Assembly (NCBI GenBank): GCA_025463135.1
Contig: JAOAPY010000032.1
Span: 62,001-126,000, forward strand
From: Acidobacteriota bacterium
GTDB taxonomy: Bacteria; Acidobacteriota; Blastocatellia; Pyrinomonadales; Pyrinomonadaceae
Reading direction: 5' to 3'
DNA: 64,000 nt
The notes under the pieces were generated by a model. That model made no database searches. It was not told where the DNA came from and saw nothing but the letters and a program-made list of their open reading frames with translations. Positions 20,888 through 30,083 of this stretch are shown one piece after another (within the stretch, counting starts at the first letter, position 1; every line of letters begins with the position of its first letter). The translations under genes were made by a program, and so were the position numbers.

Positions 20888-21256
20888 TCACGCAAGTGCG
20901 GCGTTTACCGCGTCACGCAAAGCCGTATCGCTGAATGGCTTCAACAATAATTCCGCCGCACCTTGTTCGAGCACCCTGGCACGCACCAGCTCGTCTCTTT
21001 GAGCGGTGATGAAGATGATCGGAATCTCCTTGCCGAGAATTTTCAATTCCTGCTGAAGAGCCGGACCCGTCATGCCCGGCATGGCTATATCGAGAATCAG
21101 GCAGCTGGTCTGATCGATGCAATCGGCCGCGAGGAAATCTTCCGCCGATGAGAATGCCCGGACTGCATAGCCGAACTCCCGTAGCAAGTCCGGGAGCGAC
21201 TCGCGCACGGATTCGTCGTCATCGACTACTGAGACAAGTGAACGTGTTATTGACAT
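20888..21256 (-). CDS. receiver-only response regulator, FixJ-like
   Basis: About 122 residues from ATG 21256; an in-frame GTG six codons upstream is possible and neither has a strong ribosome binding site. A complete receiver ([13 protein letters not shown], phospho-acceptor in [23 protein letters not shown]) ends directly after the last helix with no output domain. It is similar to the receiver of the FixJ-type regulator that follows 40 bp on, so the pair may form a phosphate-sharing or competing set under one kinase. Confidence 0.88.
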   Translation of the reverse strand: MSITRSLVSVVDDDESVRESLPDLLREFGYAVRAFSSAEDFLAADCIDQTSCLILDIAMPGMTGPALQQELKILGKEIPIIFITAQRDELVRARVLEQGAAELLLKPFSDTALRDAVNAALA

Positions 21257-21440
21257 ATTTTTTACGCGCCGCACTTACTGCGACAGGCCTTGGTTGAGGA
21301 AGCCATTGTTACGTCAGGGCGTGTCGTCCATACCAACCGGGGCAGCGCGCATTGATGATGCGGCCCTGCTCGTTCTTCATCGCGGCTTTCATGGCAGCAC
21401 CCCCTCCGGCAGAAGGATGCTTCAATCCAGTTCAGAGCGT

Positions 21441-21620
21441 CTATAGTACTTTGGTATTGGTGTGGGCACCCAACTCTATTAACAAAAACTCTTGTTCTCT
21501 GTGCCCGGGGGTCAGTTCACGGCACCGGCGCGCTTGGTTCTGGGATCAATACCAATACCAAGGTATCGATCGATACTTTGGTGCAATAGATTCGCCTTTT
21601 CACCTGTGTTGTACTCCGCA
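21441..21620 (+). promoter_or_regulatory. palindromic control element, copy A
   Basis: Lies between the divergent response-regulator genes and the epoxide hydrolase gene. A 26-bp near-perfect palindrome (21557-21582, half-site ACCAARGTATCGA mirrored) is followed by GCAATAGATTCGC. A further inverted half-site TACTTTGGTATTGGT lies about 100 bp upstream at 21447. The 33 bases 21563-21595 are identical to copy B (33807-33839). TAGATT after the palindrome could be a -10 box with no consensus -35, as in activator-dependent promoters. The 557-bp gap 21257-21813 contains no other feature that I see. Confidence 0.6.
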
Positions 21621-21813
21621 TTTGTAATGAATCCGAATGAAATCGCAGGCGTTCGTTAGCGAGTCTGTAGTCGAGAACACCATGACTCAACTTGAAAAAG
21701 TATTCAACAGTGAGCAGCCCGAACTTTCGCTGAAGCGCTCGGGGCCGCGTTTCAGACTGACGAGACGATGACCACCCAACCGACAATCCGGAACTACTCG
21801 AAAGGAGCACACA

Positions 21814-23193
21814 ATGAGACAACCAGACGACAGATCGCGCCGTCGCTTTCTCAAGGCGAGTTCGATGTTGGGTCTGGCAGTCGCGTTCAGCCCCGGGACG
21901 ATCGCCGAGGCATTTGCAGGTTCGAAATCCAAAATCAGCCAAGAGGAGGACAGCATGACCCAAACCAGTGCTACACAACCGGCCGGCGAGCAGGCAACTG
22001 ACAAGACCGCTATTCGTCCGTTTCATTTCGAGGCGCCGCAATCGGACCTCACCGACTTGCGCAAACGCATCACGGCGACAAAGTGGCCTGACCGCGAACA
22101 GGTCGCCGATGCAACACAAGGCGTGCAGCTCGCGACGATGCAGAAGCTCGCGCAGTATTGGGCGAACTCACACGATTGGCGCAAGTGCGAGGCAAAGATC
22201 AACGCCGTGCCGAACTTCATCACTGAGATCGATGGCCTCGACATTCATTTCATTCACGTGCGCTCCCAGCATGAAAATGCACTGCCGATGATCGTCACAC
22301 ATGGCTGGCCCGGCTCGATCATCGAGCAGATGAAGATTATCGAGCCTTTGACCAATCCGACCGCCCATGGCGGGACCGCGGCGGACGCCTTTCATCTTGT
22401 GATTCCGTCTCTGCCGGGCTACGGGTTCTCAGGCAAGCCGACGAAGCCGGGATGGAATCCCGTTAGCATTGCGAAGGCGTGGGCGACGCTCATGCAACGC
22501 CTCGGCTACACAAAATATGTCGCGCAGGGTGGCGATTGGGGCAATGCAATTTCGGAGGTGATGGCTTTGCAGCAGCCGCCCGGATTGCTCGGCATTCACA
22601 CCAACATGGCGGCGACAGTTCCACCCGATGTTTCGAAGGCGCTTTCCGCGGGTGGCCCGCCGCCCGCCGGCCTTTCGCCGGAGGAAAAGTACGCGTGGGA
22701 TGGGCTCGATGATTTCTATAAGAATGGGCTGGGCTACGCCCTCGAGATGAACAACCGCCCACAGACGCTTTACGGCATCGTCGATTCGCCGGTTGGCCTG
22801 GCGGGCTGGATCCTCGATCACGACATTCGCAGCTACCAGATGATCGCCCGCGTTTTCGACGGCAAGGCTGAAGGGCTGAGCCGCGATGACGTGCTCGACA
22901 ACATCACGCTCTATTGGTTGACGAATACCGCGATTTCTTCGGCGCGTCTCTACTGGGACACGTCGCATAATCTGCCGGCAGGCGGGTTCTTCGACGCGAG
23001 AGGCGTCAAGCTTCCGGTCGCCGTGAGCGCGTTTGCGGAAGAAATTTATCAAGCGCCGAAGAGCTGGGCAGAGAAAGCGTATGTGAAGCTCATCCACTAC
23101 AACCGGCTCCCCAAAGGCACCCACTTCGCGGCCTGGGAACAACCAGAGCTATTCGTCGGTGAAATGCGCACGGGGTTCAAATCGCTAAGATAA
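21814..23193 (+). CDS. Tat-exported epoxide hydrolase
   Basis: Opens epoxides to diols. 459 residues beginning with a twin-arginine signal (SRRRFLKASSMLGLAVAF), so the folded enzyme probably works in the periplasm. The N-terminal epoxide-hydrolase domain (IRPFHFEAPQSDLTDLRKRI...) precedes the alpha/beta-hydrolase core with HGWPGS (oxyanion region), nucleophile Asp241 in QGGDWGN and the C-terminal His in GTHFAAWEQPELF. AAAGGAG just before ATG 21814 supports the start. It opens a plus-strand run of hydrolases and oxidoreductases, downstream of palindromic element A. Confidence 0.92.
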   Translation: MRQPDDRSRRRFLKASSMLGLAVAFSPGTIAEAFAGSKSKISQEEDSMTQTSATQPAGEQATDKTAIRPFHFEAPQSDLTDLRKRITATKWPDREQVADATQGVQLATMQKLAQYWANSHDWRKCEAKINAVPNFITEIDGLDIHFIHVRSQHENALPMIVTHGWPGSIIEQMKIIEPLTNPTAHGGTAADAFHLVIPSLPGYGFSGKPTKPGWNPVSIAKAWATLMQRLGYTKYVAQGGDWGNAISEVMALQQPPGLLGIHTNMAATVPPDVSKALSAGGPPPAGLSPEEKYAWDGLDDFYKNGLGYALEMNNRPQTLYGIVDSPVGLAGWILDHDIRSYQMIARVFDGKAEGLSRDDVLDNITLYWLTNTAISSARLYWDTSHNLPAGGFFDARGVKLPVAVSAFAEEIYQAPKSWAEKAYVKLIHYNRLPKGTHFAAWEQPELFVGEMRTGFKSLR

Positions 23194-23287
23194 AAAACCG
23201 AATGGGAATATTCCGGACCGATGGATTTGTCGGTTCGTTTAGTCCCTCGAGTTACTCGATAAACTTTTTTGCAAAGGAGAAAAAATC

Positions 23288-24013
23288 ATGGCTCAAATTT
23301 CAGATGGCGCCACCAAAAATATCGTGCTTGTTCATGGAGGGTTTGTGGACGGCTCGGGCTGGGAAGGCGTGTACCAAATACTTAAGCGTGACGGTTACAA
23401 CGTAAGCGTTGTTCAGAATCCAACGATATCGCTAACCGGTGATGTCGCCGCGACAAGAGCAGTGCTCGATTCCCAGGATGGTCCTGCAGTTCTTGTAGGT
23501 CATTCATATGGCGGAGTGGTTATTACCGAAGCCGGCAATCATCCAAACGTTGACACTCTCGTTTACATTACGGCTTTCGCCCCGGGCGCGGGGGAATCGG
23601 TCGGGACACTGATCGCGAATCCGGCGCCCGGCGCGGCCGTGCCGCCGATCCTACCGCCCGTTGACGGCTTTCTCATGCTTGATAAAGCGAAATTTGCGGA
23701 ATCATTCGCCGGGGATGTACCGCCCGAAAAAGCCGAGTTCATGGCGAACTCCCAGGTGCCCTGGGGATTGGACGCTCTCAATGGACCCGTTAGCACCCCA
23801 GCGTGGAAAACCAAGCCGAGTTGGTACCTGGTCGTTACCGAGGACAAGATGATACCGCCGCCGGCACAACAATTTATGTCGCAACGCGCCGGTTCGACGG
23901 TCAGAGAGGTCGGAGGCAGCCATGCCATCTACGTATCTAATCCTCAAGCAGTTGCGGACATTATCAAAGAAGCCGCAACCGGGAGTTCAAAGGCCGAAGC
24001 GCAAACGTCTTAA
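23288..24013 (+). CDS. alpha/beta hydrolase, serine-esterase type
   Basis: 241 residues, no signal peptide, so cytoplasmic. The alpha/beta-hydrolase core shows IVLVHGGFVDGSGW (oxyanion loop), nucleophile Ser73 in VGHSYGG, an acid near TEDKMIPP and the catalytic His in GGSHAIYVS. The pattern is that of small esterases of the EstC/salicylate-esterase-like group often annotated simply as alpha/beta hydrolase. AAAGGAG precedes the ATG. Natural substrate unknown; context points to processing of small organic compounds along with the flanking epoxide hydrolase. Confidence 0.88.
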   Translation: MAQISDGATKNIVLVHGGFVDGSGWEGVYQILKRDGYNVSVVQNPTISLTGDVAATRAVLDSQDGPAVLVGHSYGGVVITEAGNHPNVDTLVYITAFAPGAGESVGTLIANPAPGAAVPPILPPVDGFLMLDKAKFAESFAGDVPPEKAEFMANSQVPWGLDALNGPVSTPAWKTKPSWYLVVTEDKMIPPPAQQFMSQRAGSTVREVGGSHAIYVSNPQAVADIIKEAATGSSKAEAQTS

Positions 24014-24211
24014 GAATTTTAGCTGGGCGTGTCTTGGCGTAAGCCCACTTCGGGGCGTGGTACCTGATCGTGATGATGAGGCCGTCGCAAGTGGTGACGG
24101 TGCTTCATGACCGTGCCAGGGAGCTGGACGAACAAAGCGGCGGGGTTGGCCCAAAATATTGAATCCTGAATAGGTCCGTGCGCCGGCGAGCACCGAGGTG
24201 AAAGAGATTCA

Positions 24212-25273
24212 ATGGAAGCGAAAATAAAAATGTCTGAAGAAATGAAATTCGATCGCCGTCATTTTTTGGGCTCTGTCGCTATGACCATCGCTGCTGCAAA
24301 GCTCACTATGATCTCTTCGGAGGCAAAGTCCAACGATTCGTCACAATCGATCAACGTCAAGCCCGCAACGAACGGATCCTTCGGCCCGCTGAAGCAGATC
24401 GCTGCCGGAGTTCTGAATGTTGGTTACGCTGAAGCCGGCCCGGCAAACGGTCCACCTGTGATCCTTCTGCACGGCTGGCCGTACGACATTCACAGCTTCG
24501 TCGAGGTAGCACCGTTATTAACCGCTAAGGGCTATAGGGTGATAGTCCCATACCTTCGCGGCTATGGCACGACGCGCTTTCTTTCAAGTGAGACATTCCG
24601 AAATGGTCAACCATCGGCGCTCGCTACCGACATCGTCGCTTTCCTGGATGCGCTTAAGATCCGGAAGCCGGTTATCGGCGGTTTTGATTGGGGCGCGCGG
24701 ACGTCCAATATCATCGCGGCGCTTTGGCCGGAGCGCTGCAAGGCGATGGTCTCGGTGAGTGGTTATCTGATCGGCAGCCAGGCAGCCGGACGTGAGCCTC
24801 TGCCGCCAAAGGCCGAGCTCGAATGGTGGTATCAATACTATTTTGCGACGGAACGCGGCCGTGCCGGCTACGACAAATACCGCCGCGACTTTGCGAAGCT
24901 CATTTGGCAGCTCGCTTCGCCGAAGTGGAATTTCGATGATGCCACCTTCGATCGCAGCTCAGCTTCTCTTGAAAATCCTGATCATGTTGCCATCGTGGTC
25001 CACAATTACCGGTGGCGCCTTGGTCTGGCCGAAGGCGAGCGGAAATATGATGATCTGGAAAGGCGGCTTGCCGCAGGTCCGGTAATAACCGTGCCCACGA
25101 TCACGCTTGAAGGTGACGCGAATGGTGCGCCACATCCAGACCCGAGTTCTTATGGGAAGAAATTCTCGGGCAAGTATGACCACCGGACTATCACGGGCGG
25201 CGTCGGACATAACCTGCCGCAAGAAGCACCGCAGGCTTTTGCAAAAGCAATTGTCGATGTCGACCGTTATTGA
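24212..25273 (+). CDS. Tat-exported alpha/beta hydrolase with Asp nucleophile
   Basis: 353 residues. The N-terminus has a Tat-like signal (DRRHFLGSVAMTIAAAKLTM). Alpha/beta-hydrolase motifs: ILLHGWPYD, VPYLRGYGTT, nucleophile Asp159 in GGFDWGAR and His in GGVGHNLPQEAP. An Asp nucleophile after Gly-Gly-Phe is typical of epoxide hydrolases and haloalkane dehalogenases rather than esterases. ATG 24212 is taken as the start; ATGs at 24230 and 24242 would shorten the region before the Arg pair and cannot be excluded. Second exported hydrolase of the cluster. Confidence 0.85.
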   Translation: MEAKIKMSEEMKFDRRHFLGSVAMTIAAAKLTMISSEAKSNDSSQSINVKPATNGSFGPLKQIAAGVLNVGYAEAGPANGPPVILLHGWPYDIHSFVEVAPLLTAKGYRVIVPYLRGYGTTRFLSSETFRNGQPSALATDIVAFLDALKIRKPVIGGFDWGARTSNIIAALWPERCKAMVSVSGYLIGSQAAGREPLPPKAELEWWYQYYFATERGRAGYDKYRRDFAKLIWQLASPKWNFDDATFDRSSASLENPDHVAIVVHNYRWRLGLAEGERKYDDLERRLAAGPVITVPTITLEGDANGAPHPDPSSYGKKFSGKYDHRTITGGVGHNLPQEAPQAFAKAIVDVDRY

Positions 25274-25371
25274 TCGGCGGTAGACAACGCGCGGACCACA
25301 TCCAGGCTCTTAAGCGAACAGGGGCTGCGATCAGGGCGGGCTCGAGGCGCGGCAATTGAGGATACGATCTA

Positions 25372-25944
25372 ATGAACCTACGAAAGAATATGTTGATCGG
25401 AATCGTTGCGGGCTTCGTTATTGTAGCGGCGTTCGTCTACGCTACGGGTTTGACAAAGCTAATTCTAGCCCCCTTTGGCAGCTCCACTGAATATAAGAGT
25501 TCGGAATCTGCCACGGCTCCAGAGCTGGCCACTGGTGACTGGATAAACTCGGAACCGCTCAAGCTCAATGACCTCCGTGGTCGTGTCGTGCTGATCGAGT
25601 TCTGGACTTTCGGCTGCTATAACTGTCGTAACACATTGTCCTTCGTCAAAAGCTGGGATGATAGCTACCGCGAGAAAGGCTTTACCGTTATTGGGGTGCA
25701 CTCACCTGAGTTCGATGAAGAAAGAAAAATCGAAAATCTCCGTCATCAAGTATCTTCACTGGGGATTCGTTACCCGGTAGTTACGGACAACGACTACCAA
25801 ACATGGAAAGCTTATAAGGTCGAAGCCTGGCCAACCGCTTTTCTGTTAGACAAGAAGGGACGAATTCGCTGGATGCACGTGGGTGAAGGGGACTATGACG
25901 AGGCCGAGCGACTGATTCAGAAGCTACTCGCAGAAACAGGGTAA
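25372..25944 (+). CDS. membrane-anchored thioredoxin-like protein
   Basis: 190 residues. One N-terminal transmembrane anchor (about 9-28) places a thioredoxin fold outside the cytoplasmic membrane. The redox motif is CYNC in FWTFGCYNCRNTL, resembling the C-terminal domain of DipZ/TlpA-like proteins, followed by VIGVHSPEFDEE and the cis-Pro in EAWPTAFLLD. Its gene ends only 10 bp before the alcohol dehydrogenase start, so the two are co-transcribed. A likely role is thiol-disulfide reduction in the periplasm for neighbouring exported proteins (inference). Confidence 0.87.
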   Translation: MNLRKNMLIGIVAGFVIVAAFVYATGLTKLILAPFGSSTEYKSSESATAPELATGDWINSEPLKLNDLRGRVVLIEFWTFGCYNCRNTLSFVKSWDDSYREKGFTVIGVHSPEFDEERKIENLRHQVSSLGIRYPVVTDNDYQTWKAYKVEAWPTAFLLDKKGRIRWMHVGEGDYDEAERLIQKLLAETG

Positions 25945-25954
25945 AGGAATATTT

Positions 25955-26986
25955 ATGAGCACGAAAATGAAAGCAGCACAGGTCAGCAAACCAGGCGGAA
26001 ACTGGGAGTTGATAGAGCGCGATATCCCTGAGCCGGACGCTGGGCAAGTGCGCGTGAAAGTTGAGGCATGCGGCATTTGCCACAGCGATGCGTTGGTCAA
26101 AGAAGGTTTCTGGCCCGGGCTTCAATATCCCCGTGTGCCGGGTCATGAAGTAGCGGGACAGATCGATACTGTCGGTGACAACGTCACAGCATGGATCTCA
26201 GGTCAACGCGTCGGGGTCGGCTGGCATGGCGGACATTGTTTTGTGTGCGAACAGTGCCGGCGTGGTGACTTCGCGATGTGCGTTAATCGAAAGGTCACGG
26301 GCATCGACTTCGATGGTGGGTATGCCGAGTACATGATCGCACCGGTCACGGCGCTGGCCGCGATTCCCGACGATTTACCCGCGGAAGAAGCGGGACCCTT
26401 CATGTGTGCGGGCGTTACGGTCTACAACGCTCTGCGCAATTCCGGCGCGCGCGCGGGAGAGGTGGTCGCAGTGCACGGCATCGGGGGGCTGGGCCATCTC
26501 GGAGTGCAGTACGCGCGGCAGATGGGCTTCGAGACAGTCGCGATCAACCGAGGAAATGACAAGGAGGCACTGGCGCGGAAACTCGGAGCACATCATTACA
26601 TTGATTCGATCGCGACAGATGCGGTGACGGAGTTGCAAAAGCTTGGGGGCGCGCGGGTGATTCTGGCGACCGCGCCGAACGCGCAAGCGATTTCCGCGTT
26701 GGTTGACGGATTGTCGCCGAGCGGCAAACTGTTAGTGCCGGCCGCGCCGTTTGAGCCGCTGACGATTAGTATGATGCCTCTCATCAGTGGGAGGCGATCG
26801 GTCGCCGGTTGGTACTCCGGCACCGCGATGGATTCGCAAGACACGATGGAATTCAGTGCCTTGACCGGCGTGCATCCTATGATCGAGAAATACCCGCTCG
26901 AGCGCGTGGCGGAAGCCTACGAGCAAATGCACAGCGGCAAAGTGCGGTTTCGCGCCGTCCTCACCTTCGGTGGTGAGGAATCATGA
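25955..26986 (+). CDS. zinc-dependent alcohol dehydrogenase
   Basis: 343-residue medium-chain dehydrogenase. Catalytic zinc ligands lie in ACGICHSD and PGHEVAG; a Cys-rich lobe (CFVCEQCRRGDFAMC) keeps the structural-zinc cysteines. The Rossmann motif is HGIGGLGHLGVQYAR; no Asp immediately marks NAD preference. AAAGGA precedes the ATG. The sequence resembles the AdhP/AdhA group that oxidises primary alcohols or reduces aldehydes. In this cluster it could convert alcohols, including diols from the epoxide hydrolases, to aldehydes that PaoABC would oxidise to acids (inference). Confidence 0.92.
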   Translation: MSTKMKAAQVSKPGGNWELIERDIPEPDAGQVRVKVEACGICHSDALVKEGFWPGLQYPRVPGHEVAGQIDTVGDNVTAWISGQRVGVGWHGGHCFVCEQCRRGDFAMCVNRKVTGIDFDGGYAEYMIAPVTALAAIPDDLPAEEAGPFMCAGVTVYNALRNSGARAGEVVAVHGIGGLGHLGVQYARQMGFETVAINRGNDKEALARKLGAHHYIDSIATDAVTELQKLGGARVILATAPNAQAISALVDGLSPSGKLLVPAAPFEPLTISMMPLISGRRSVAGWYSGTAMDSQDTMEFSALTGVHPMIEKYPLERVAEAYEQMHSGKVRFRAVLTFGGEES

Positions 26987-27119
26987 CGGAGCTTTCCCGT
27001 CGGGTTGCGGCGCGCTTCAAAGCGTACCGCTCTTCACAAAGTATGAGATGTGTAGCCAATCGCGAAACGAAAGATTAGGGTAACTGGCTCGGCGCCCGCC
27101 GCAACGAAAGGAGAAATCG

Positions 27120-27944
27120 ATGTCAACTATAACGACCAAAGACGGAACGAGTATTTACTACAAGGACTGGGGTGAAGGACAGCCCATAGTGTTCAGTCAC
27201 GGCTGGCCTTTGTCGGCTGACGACTGGGACGCCCAGATGATGTTCTTCTTAAATCATGGCTATCGCGTCGTCGCCCATGACCGGCGAGGTCACGGACGCT
27301 CGAGTCAACCGGGCGACGGACACGATATGGATCACTACGCCGATGACCTCGCCGCGCTCACCGCGCATCTTGATTTAAAGAATGCCATCCATGTCGGTCA
27401 TTCGACCGGTGGCGGTGAGGTCACACGTTACATAGCGCGCCACGGCGAGAGTCGCGTAGCTAAGGCTGTCCTCATTAGCGCAGTACCGCCGCTGATGGTG
27501 AAGACCGCGGCGAACCCCGGCGGTCTGCCTAAAGAAGTATTCGACGACTTTCAAACGCAGGTGGCCACCAACCGGGCGCAGTTCTATCTGGATGTGCCGA
27601 CTGGGCCCTTTTACGGCTACAACCGGCCGGGCGCGAAAGCATCCCAGGGTGTGATCCGGAATTGGTGGCGCCAGGGCATGATGGGCGGCGCTAAGGCGCA
27701 CTATGACGGCATCGTGGCCTTCTCTCAAACGGACTTCACGGAGGACCTGAAGAAGTTCACGGTGCCGACCCTGGTAATGCATGGCGACGATGACCAGATC
27801 GTCCCCTATGCCGACTCGGGCCCGCTTAGTGCCAAGTTGGTGAAGGGCGCGTTATTGAAAACCTACAAAGGTTTCCCGCACGGCATGCCAACCACGAATG
27901 CAGACGAGATCAATGCCGACCTGCTCGAATTCATAAAGTCGTAA
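27120..27944 (+). CDS. alpha/beta hydrolase, non-heme chloroperoxidase-like
   Basis: 274 residues, cytoplasmic. It matches the cofactor-free haloperoxidase/esterase family: [24 protein letters not shown], nucleophile Ser95 in VGHSTGGGE, acid in HGDDDQIVP and His in GFPHGMPTT. Such enzymes hydrolyse esters and, with peroxide and an organic acid, make peracids that halogenate substrates. GAAAGGAG before ATG supports the start. Last enzyme of the first plus-strand run, 133 bp after the alcohol dehydrogenase. Confidence 0.92.
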   Translation: MSTITTKDGTSIYYKDWGEGQPIVFSHGWPLSADDWDAQMMFFLNHGYRVVAHDRRGHGRSSQPGDGHDMDHYADDLAALTAHLDLKNAIHVGHSTGGGEVTRYIARHGESRVAKAVLISAVPPLMVKTAANPGGLPKEVFDDFQTQVATNRAQFYLDVPTGPFYGYNRPGAKASQGVIRNWWRQGMMGGAKAHYDGIVAFSQTDFTEDLKKFTVPTLVMHGDDDQIVPYADSGPLSAKLVKGALLKTYKGFPHGMPTTNADEINADLLEFIKS

Positions 27945-28447
27945 AGTCAAGACTGCGGACAAACTTTTCGCGCGGGTTTGTTCGCTTTCATTGCGGCCAG
28001 CGATCAGCGTCCGCGTAACTTTCACCATCGTGCACTTCGTCATCAGCTTTCAGGCTCCATTTATTGGATCGAACTCCACGAATGCTCGAAAGAATGGAGA
28101 GTCCGAAGTTGCGAATCTTTGAGAGGTTCCTTATGTCGAAAAACGCCGGTGCGGAATCACATCTGTGCCGAACGGTTGTTTTCGTCCGCCATCACATTTC
28201 CTTGCGATCAGAGCCGTGACTGGTGTAATGTTTGGCGCCCGCTTCCTCAGTCGTTTAATAAGCTAAGCATCGAGTTTTCTCGCGTAAATTCTATGCGAGT
28301 CCGAGGTCGGATATTAGTTAGCAATAGTCGAAATCTAATGCAAAGAGGAGTCTCAATATCTCGCCCTAGCGAAATCATCATCGTTTGGGCGAACCAGTCC
28401 TGCCGAACCGGCTGTGATTTTGATCCGCAATTTGTAAAGGAGTGCAA
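27945..28447. other. intergenic, no gene seen
   Basis: About 500 bp between the chloroperoxidase-like gene and a small membrane protein. The one long plus-strand frame has no recognisable domain and implausible composition. No clear hairpin terminator or copy of the cluster's palindrome is visible. Confidence 0.5.
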
Positions 28448-28873
28448 ATGAACTATTCACGTCTCGTGCTGGCGGCGCTTGGCGGCATGGTCGCGTCTTT
28501 TGCCTTTGGTTTCTTAGTGTTGTGGCTGGTGCCGGCTCTTATCAATGAAGGCCACAAGTACCCGGCCGTCTTCCGACCCAAGGAAGAAATGATGGCTGTT
28601 ATGCCAATTGGATTGGTCGCAACTTTCATATCGATCCTGGTTGCCGCCATAATTTTCGCAATGATACATCAGGGCGGATCGGGCATTACGGAAGGTGCGC
28701 GCTTCGGCGTTCTCATTGGCATTTTCGTGGTTTGCGCATTTGTGCTGCACAACTACGTGAACCTGAACATCGGGCTGAAACTCGCTCTGATGCAGGCTGT
28801 GGCTTACTTCGTCCAGTGGACTATCGTCGGCATAGTCATCGGTCTTATTTACAAACCCCTCGCTAAACCATAA
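28448..28873 (+). CDS. small four-helix membrane protein, unknown function
   Basis: 141 residues from ATG 28448, with AAAGGAG seven bases upstream. Four transmembrane helices are evident (about 7-29, 51-72, 83-103, 112-135), with a short extracytoplasmic loop NEGHKYPAVFRPKEE. I recognise no family; there are no cysteine or histidine clusters or transporter motifs. It follows the hydrolase run on the same strand but is 500 bp away, so an own promoter is likely. Confidence 0.75.
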   Translation: MNYSRLVLAALGGMVASFAFGFLVLWLVPALINEGHKYPAVFRPKEEMMAVMPIGLVATFISILVAAIIFAMIHQGGSGITEGARFGVLIGIFVVCAFVLHNYVNLNIGLKLALMQAVAYFVQWTIVGIVIGLIYKPLAKP

Positions 28874-30083
28874 TCGTGAATATATCTGTTGTTGTTTTGC
28901 GTTTGAAGCCTTGATTGTGGTTTTTAGGCATTGAGAAAGAGATAGGCTTTGTTGGCTAATTCATTCCAGTTGAAAGAGCCTCACCCGCTTCGTTTGCGAT
29001 CTTATCTAACTGGATAGCTCTGCGGCATCCCAGTTCTGCGATTTCGTTTAAAACCGTACAAAGCTGTGAGGAGTTCTATTGCGTGATTGGCAAACTTTCG
29101 GGATCTTAACTTCTCCCCAAGTTAGGTAAAATTTCCCACGTCGAGAAAGTCTGCAGTGCGTAGGTGGGCATCGCGCGACAGTTCGCCGGTGCAGAGCTCG
29201 CGCGCAGTCTATGACGACTTCGACGCAAGAGTTGGCCTGGTCTTTCAGATCGAAATCCAGCGCGCCATGCACATCCTTGAAATGTCTACGCACATGAGTG
29301 GACCATGATGTGTCGGCGCAGAATTCGGCGGCCGTATGTCCCGGTTCAAAGGTCCATCTAGACGTAATTAATAACTCCCATTAGTAAACAGCGATTAGTT
29401 CCCGCAGAGACTTCAACGCGCCCGCCCCAGCGAACCTGCTCAAGCATAGTGTTGACCGTCTGAGCAGCCGGCTTGAAGAAACTGAAGTTCTCGAAGTCTA
29501 GATTTCGCCATTGGAAAACCAATTCGGCCGTCGGTGGTCATAACGCTGACTTCTTGGCAATTGAATTTAGATGGGCATGGTGAAGGCGGTCGAGTGCGCA
29601 AGCTGGCAGTGGGTAGCTTTGCACAAAAAAGTCGACCCTGATTGGGGCGGCTGGTACGCGATCCGTCGTTGCACGTCAATTATGTCTTCAAGGTCATCAA
29701 TCGATACTTTCTCGCCATCCGTAACTCGTTTTGAAAAATTGCCAATCACATTCGCTTGGACTTCGTCATTCACTCTGACTTCGTTCGGAGGCGTCATGAT
29801 TCATGATTACTTGCACCGCAGAAAGGACAAAATCAGCAGGGTTGCGATTCGCTTCGCGCCGTTTTTTTGATTTCAGATCTACGTAGAGTTCAGCGATATG
29901 TTTAAAAACTTGTCGTTGAATTACTTAGAGATTCCATTAGTGTTCTCGCAATTAGGAAAGCGATCCAACGCTGACTTTCAGTTGCGGCGCGCGATCAGCA
30001 TTCACGCCGAAGGAATAGGGCTACTTGAGAAGCATGCTATCGCGCCGTCAGGCTTTGTTAGATTGCGTCCCTCGGCCCCGCCC
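28874..30083. other. 1.2-kb intergenic region, no gene seen
   Basis: Short frames exist on both strands, none with a ribosome binding site or a domain that I recognise. The minus-strand frame at 29567-29797 has protein-like composition in part (ANVIGNFSKRVTDGEKVSID) and may be a gene relic. This gap separates the hydrolase run from the AT-rich zinc-ribbon gene and may mark the edge of inserted DNA. Confidence 0.4.

Noticed and set aside
27978-28451. 157-codon plus-strand frame before the small membrane protein
   Set aside because: Composition rich in Arg, Ser and Cys without any motif; it overlaps the better supported gene at 28448.
29567-29870. Overlapping frames in the 28.9-30.1 kb gap
   Set aside because: Partly protein-like composition on the minus strand, but no start signal and no family; noted only as a possible relic.
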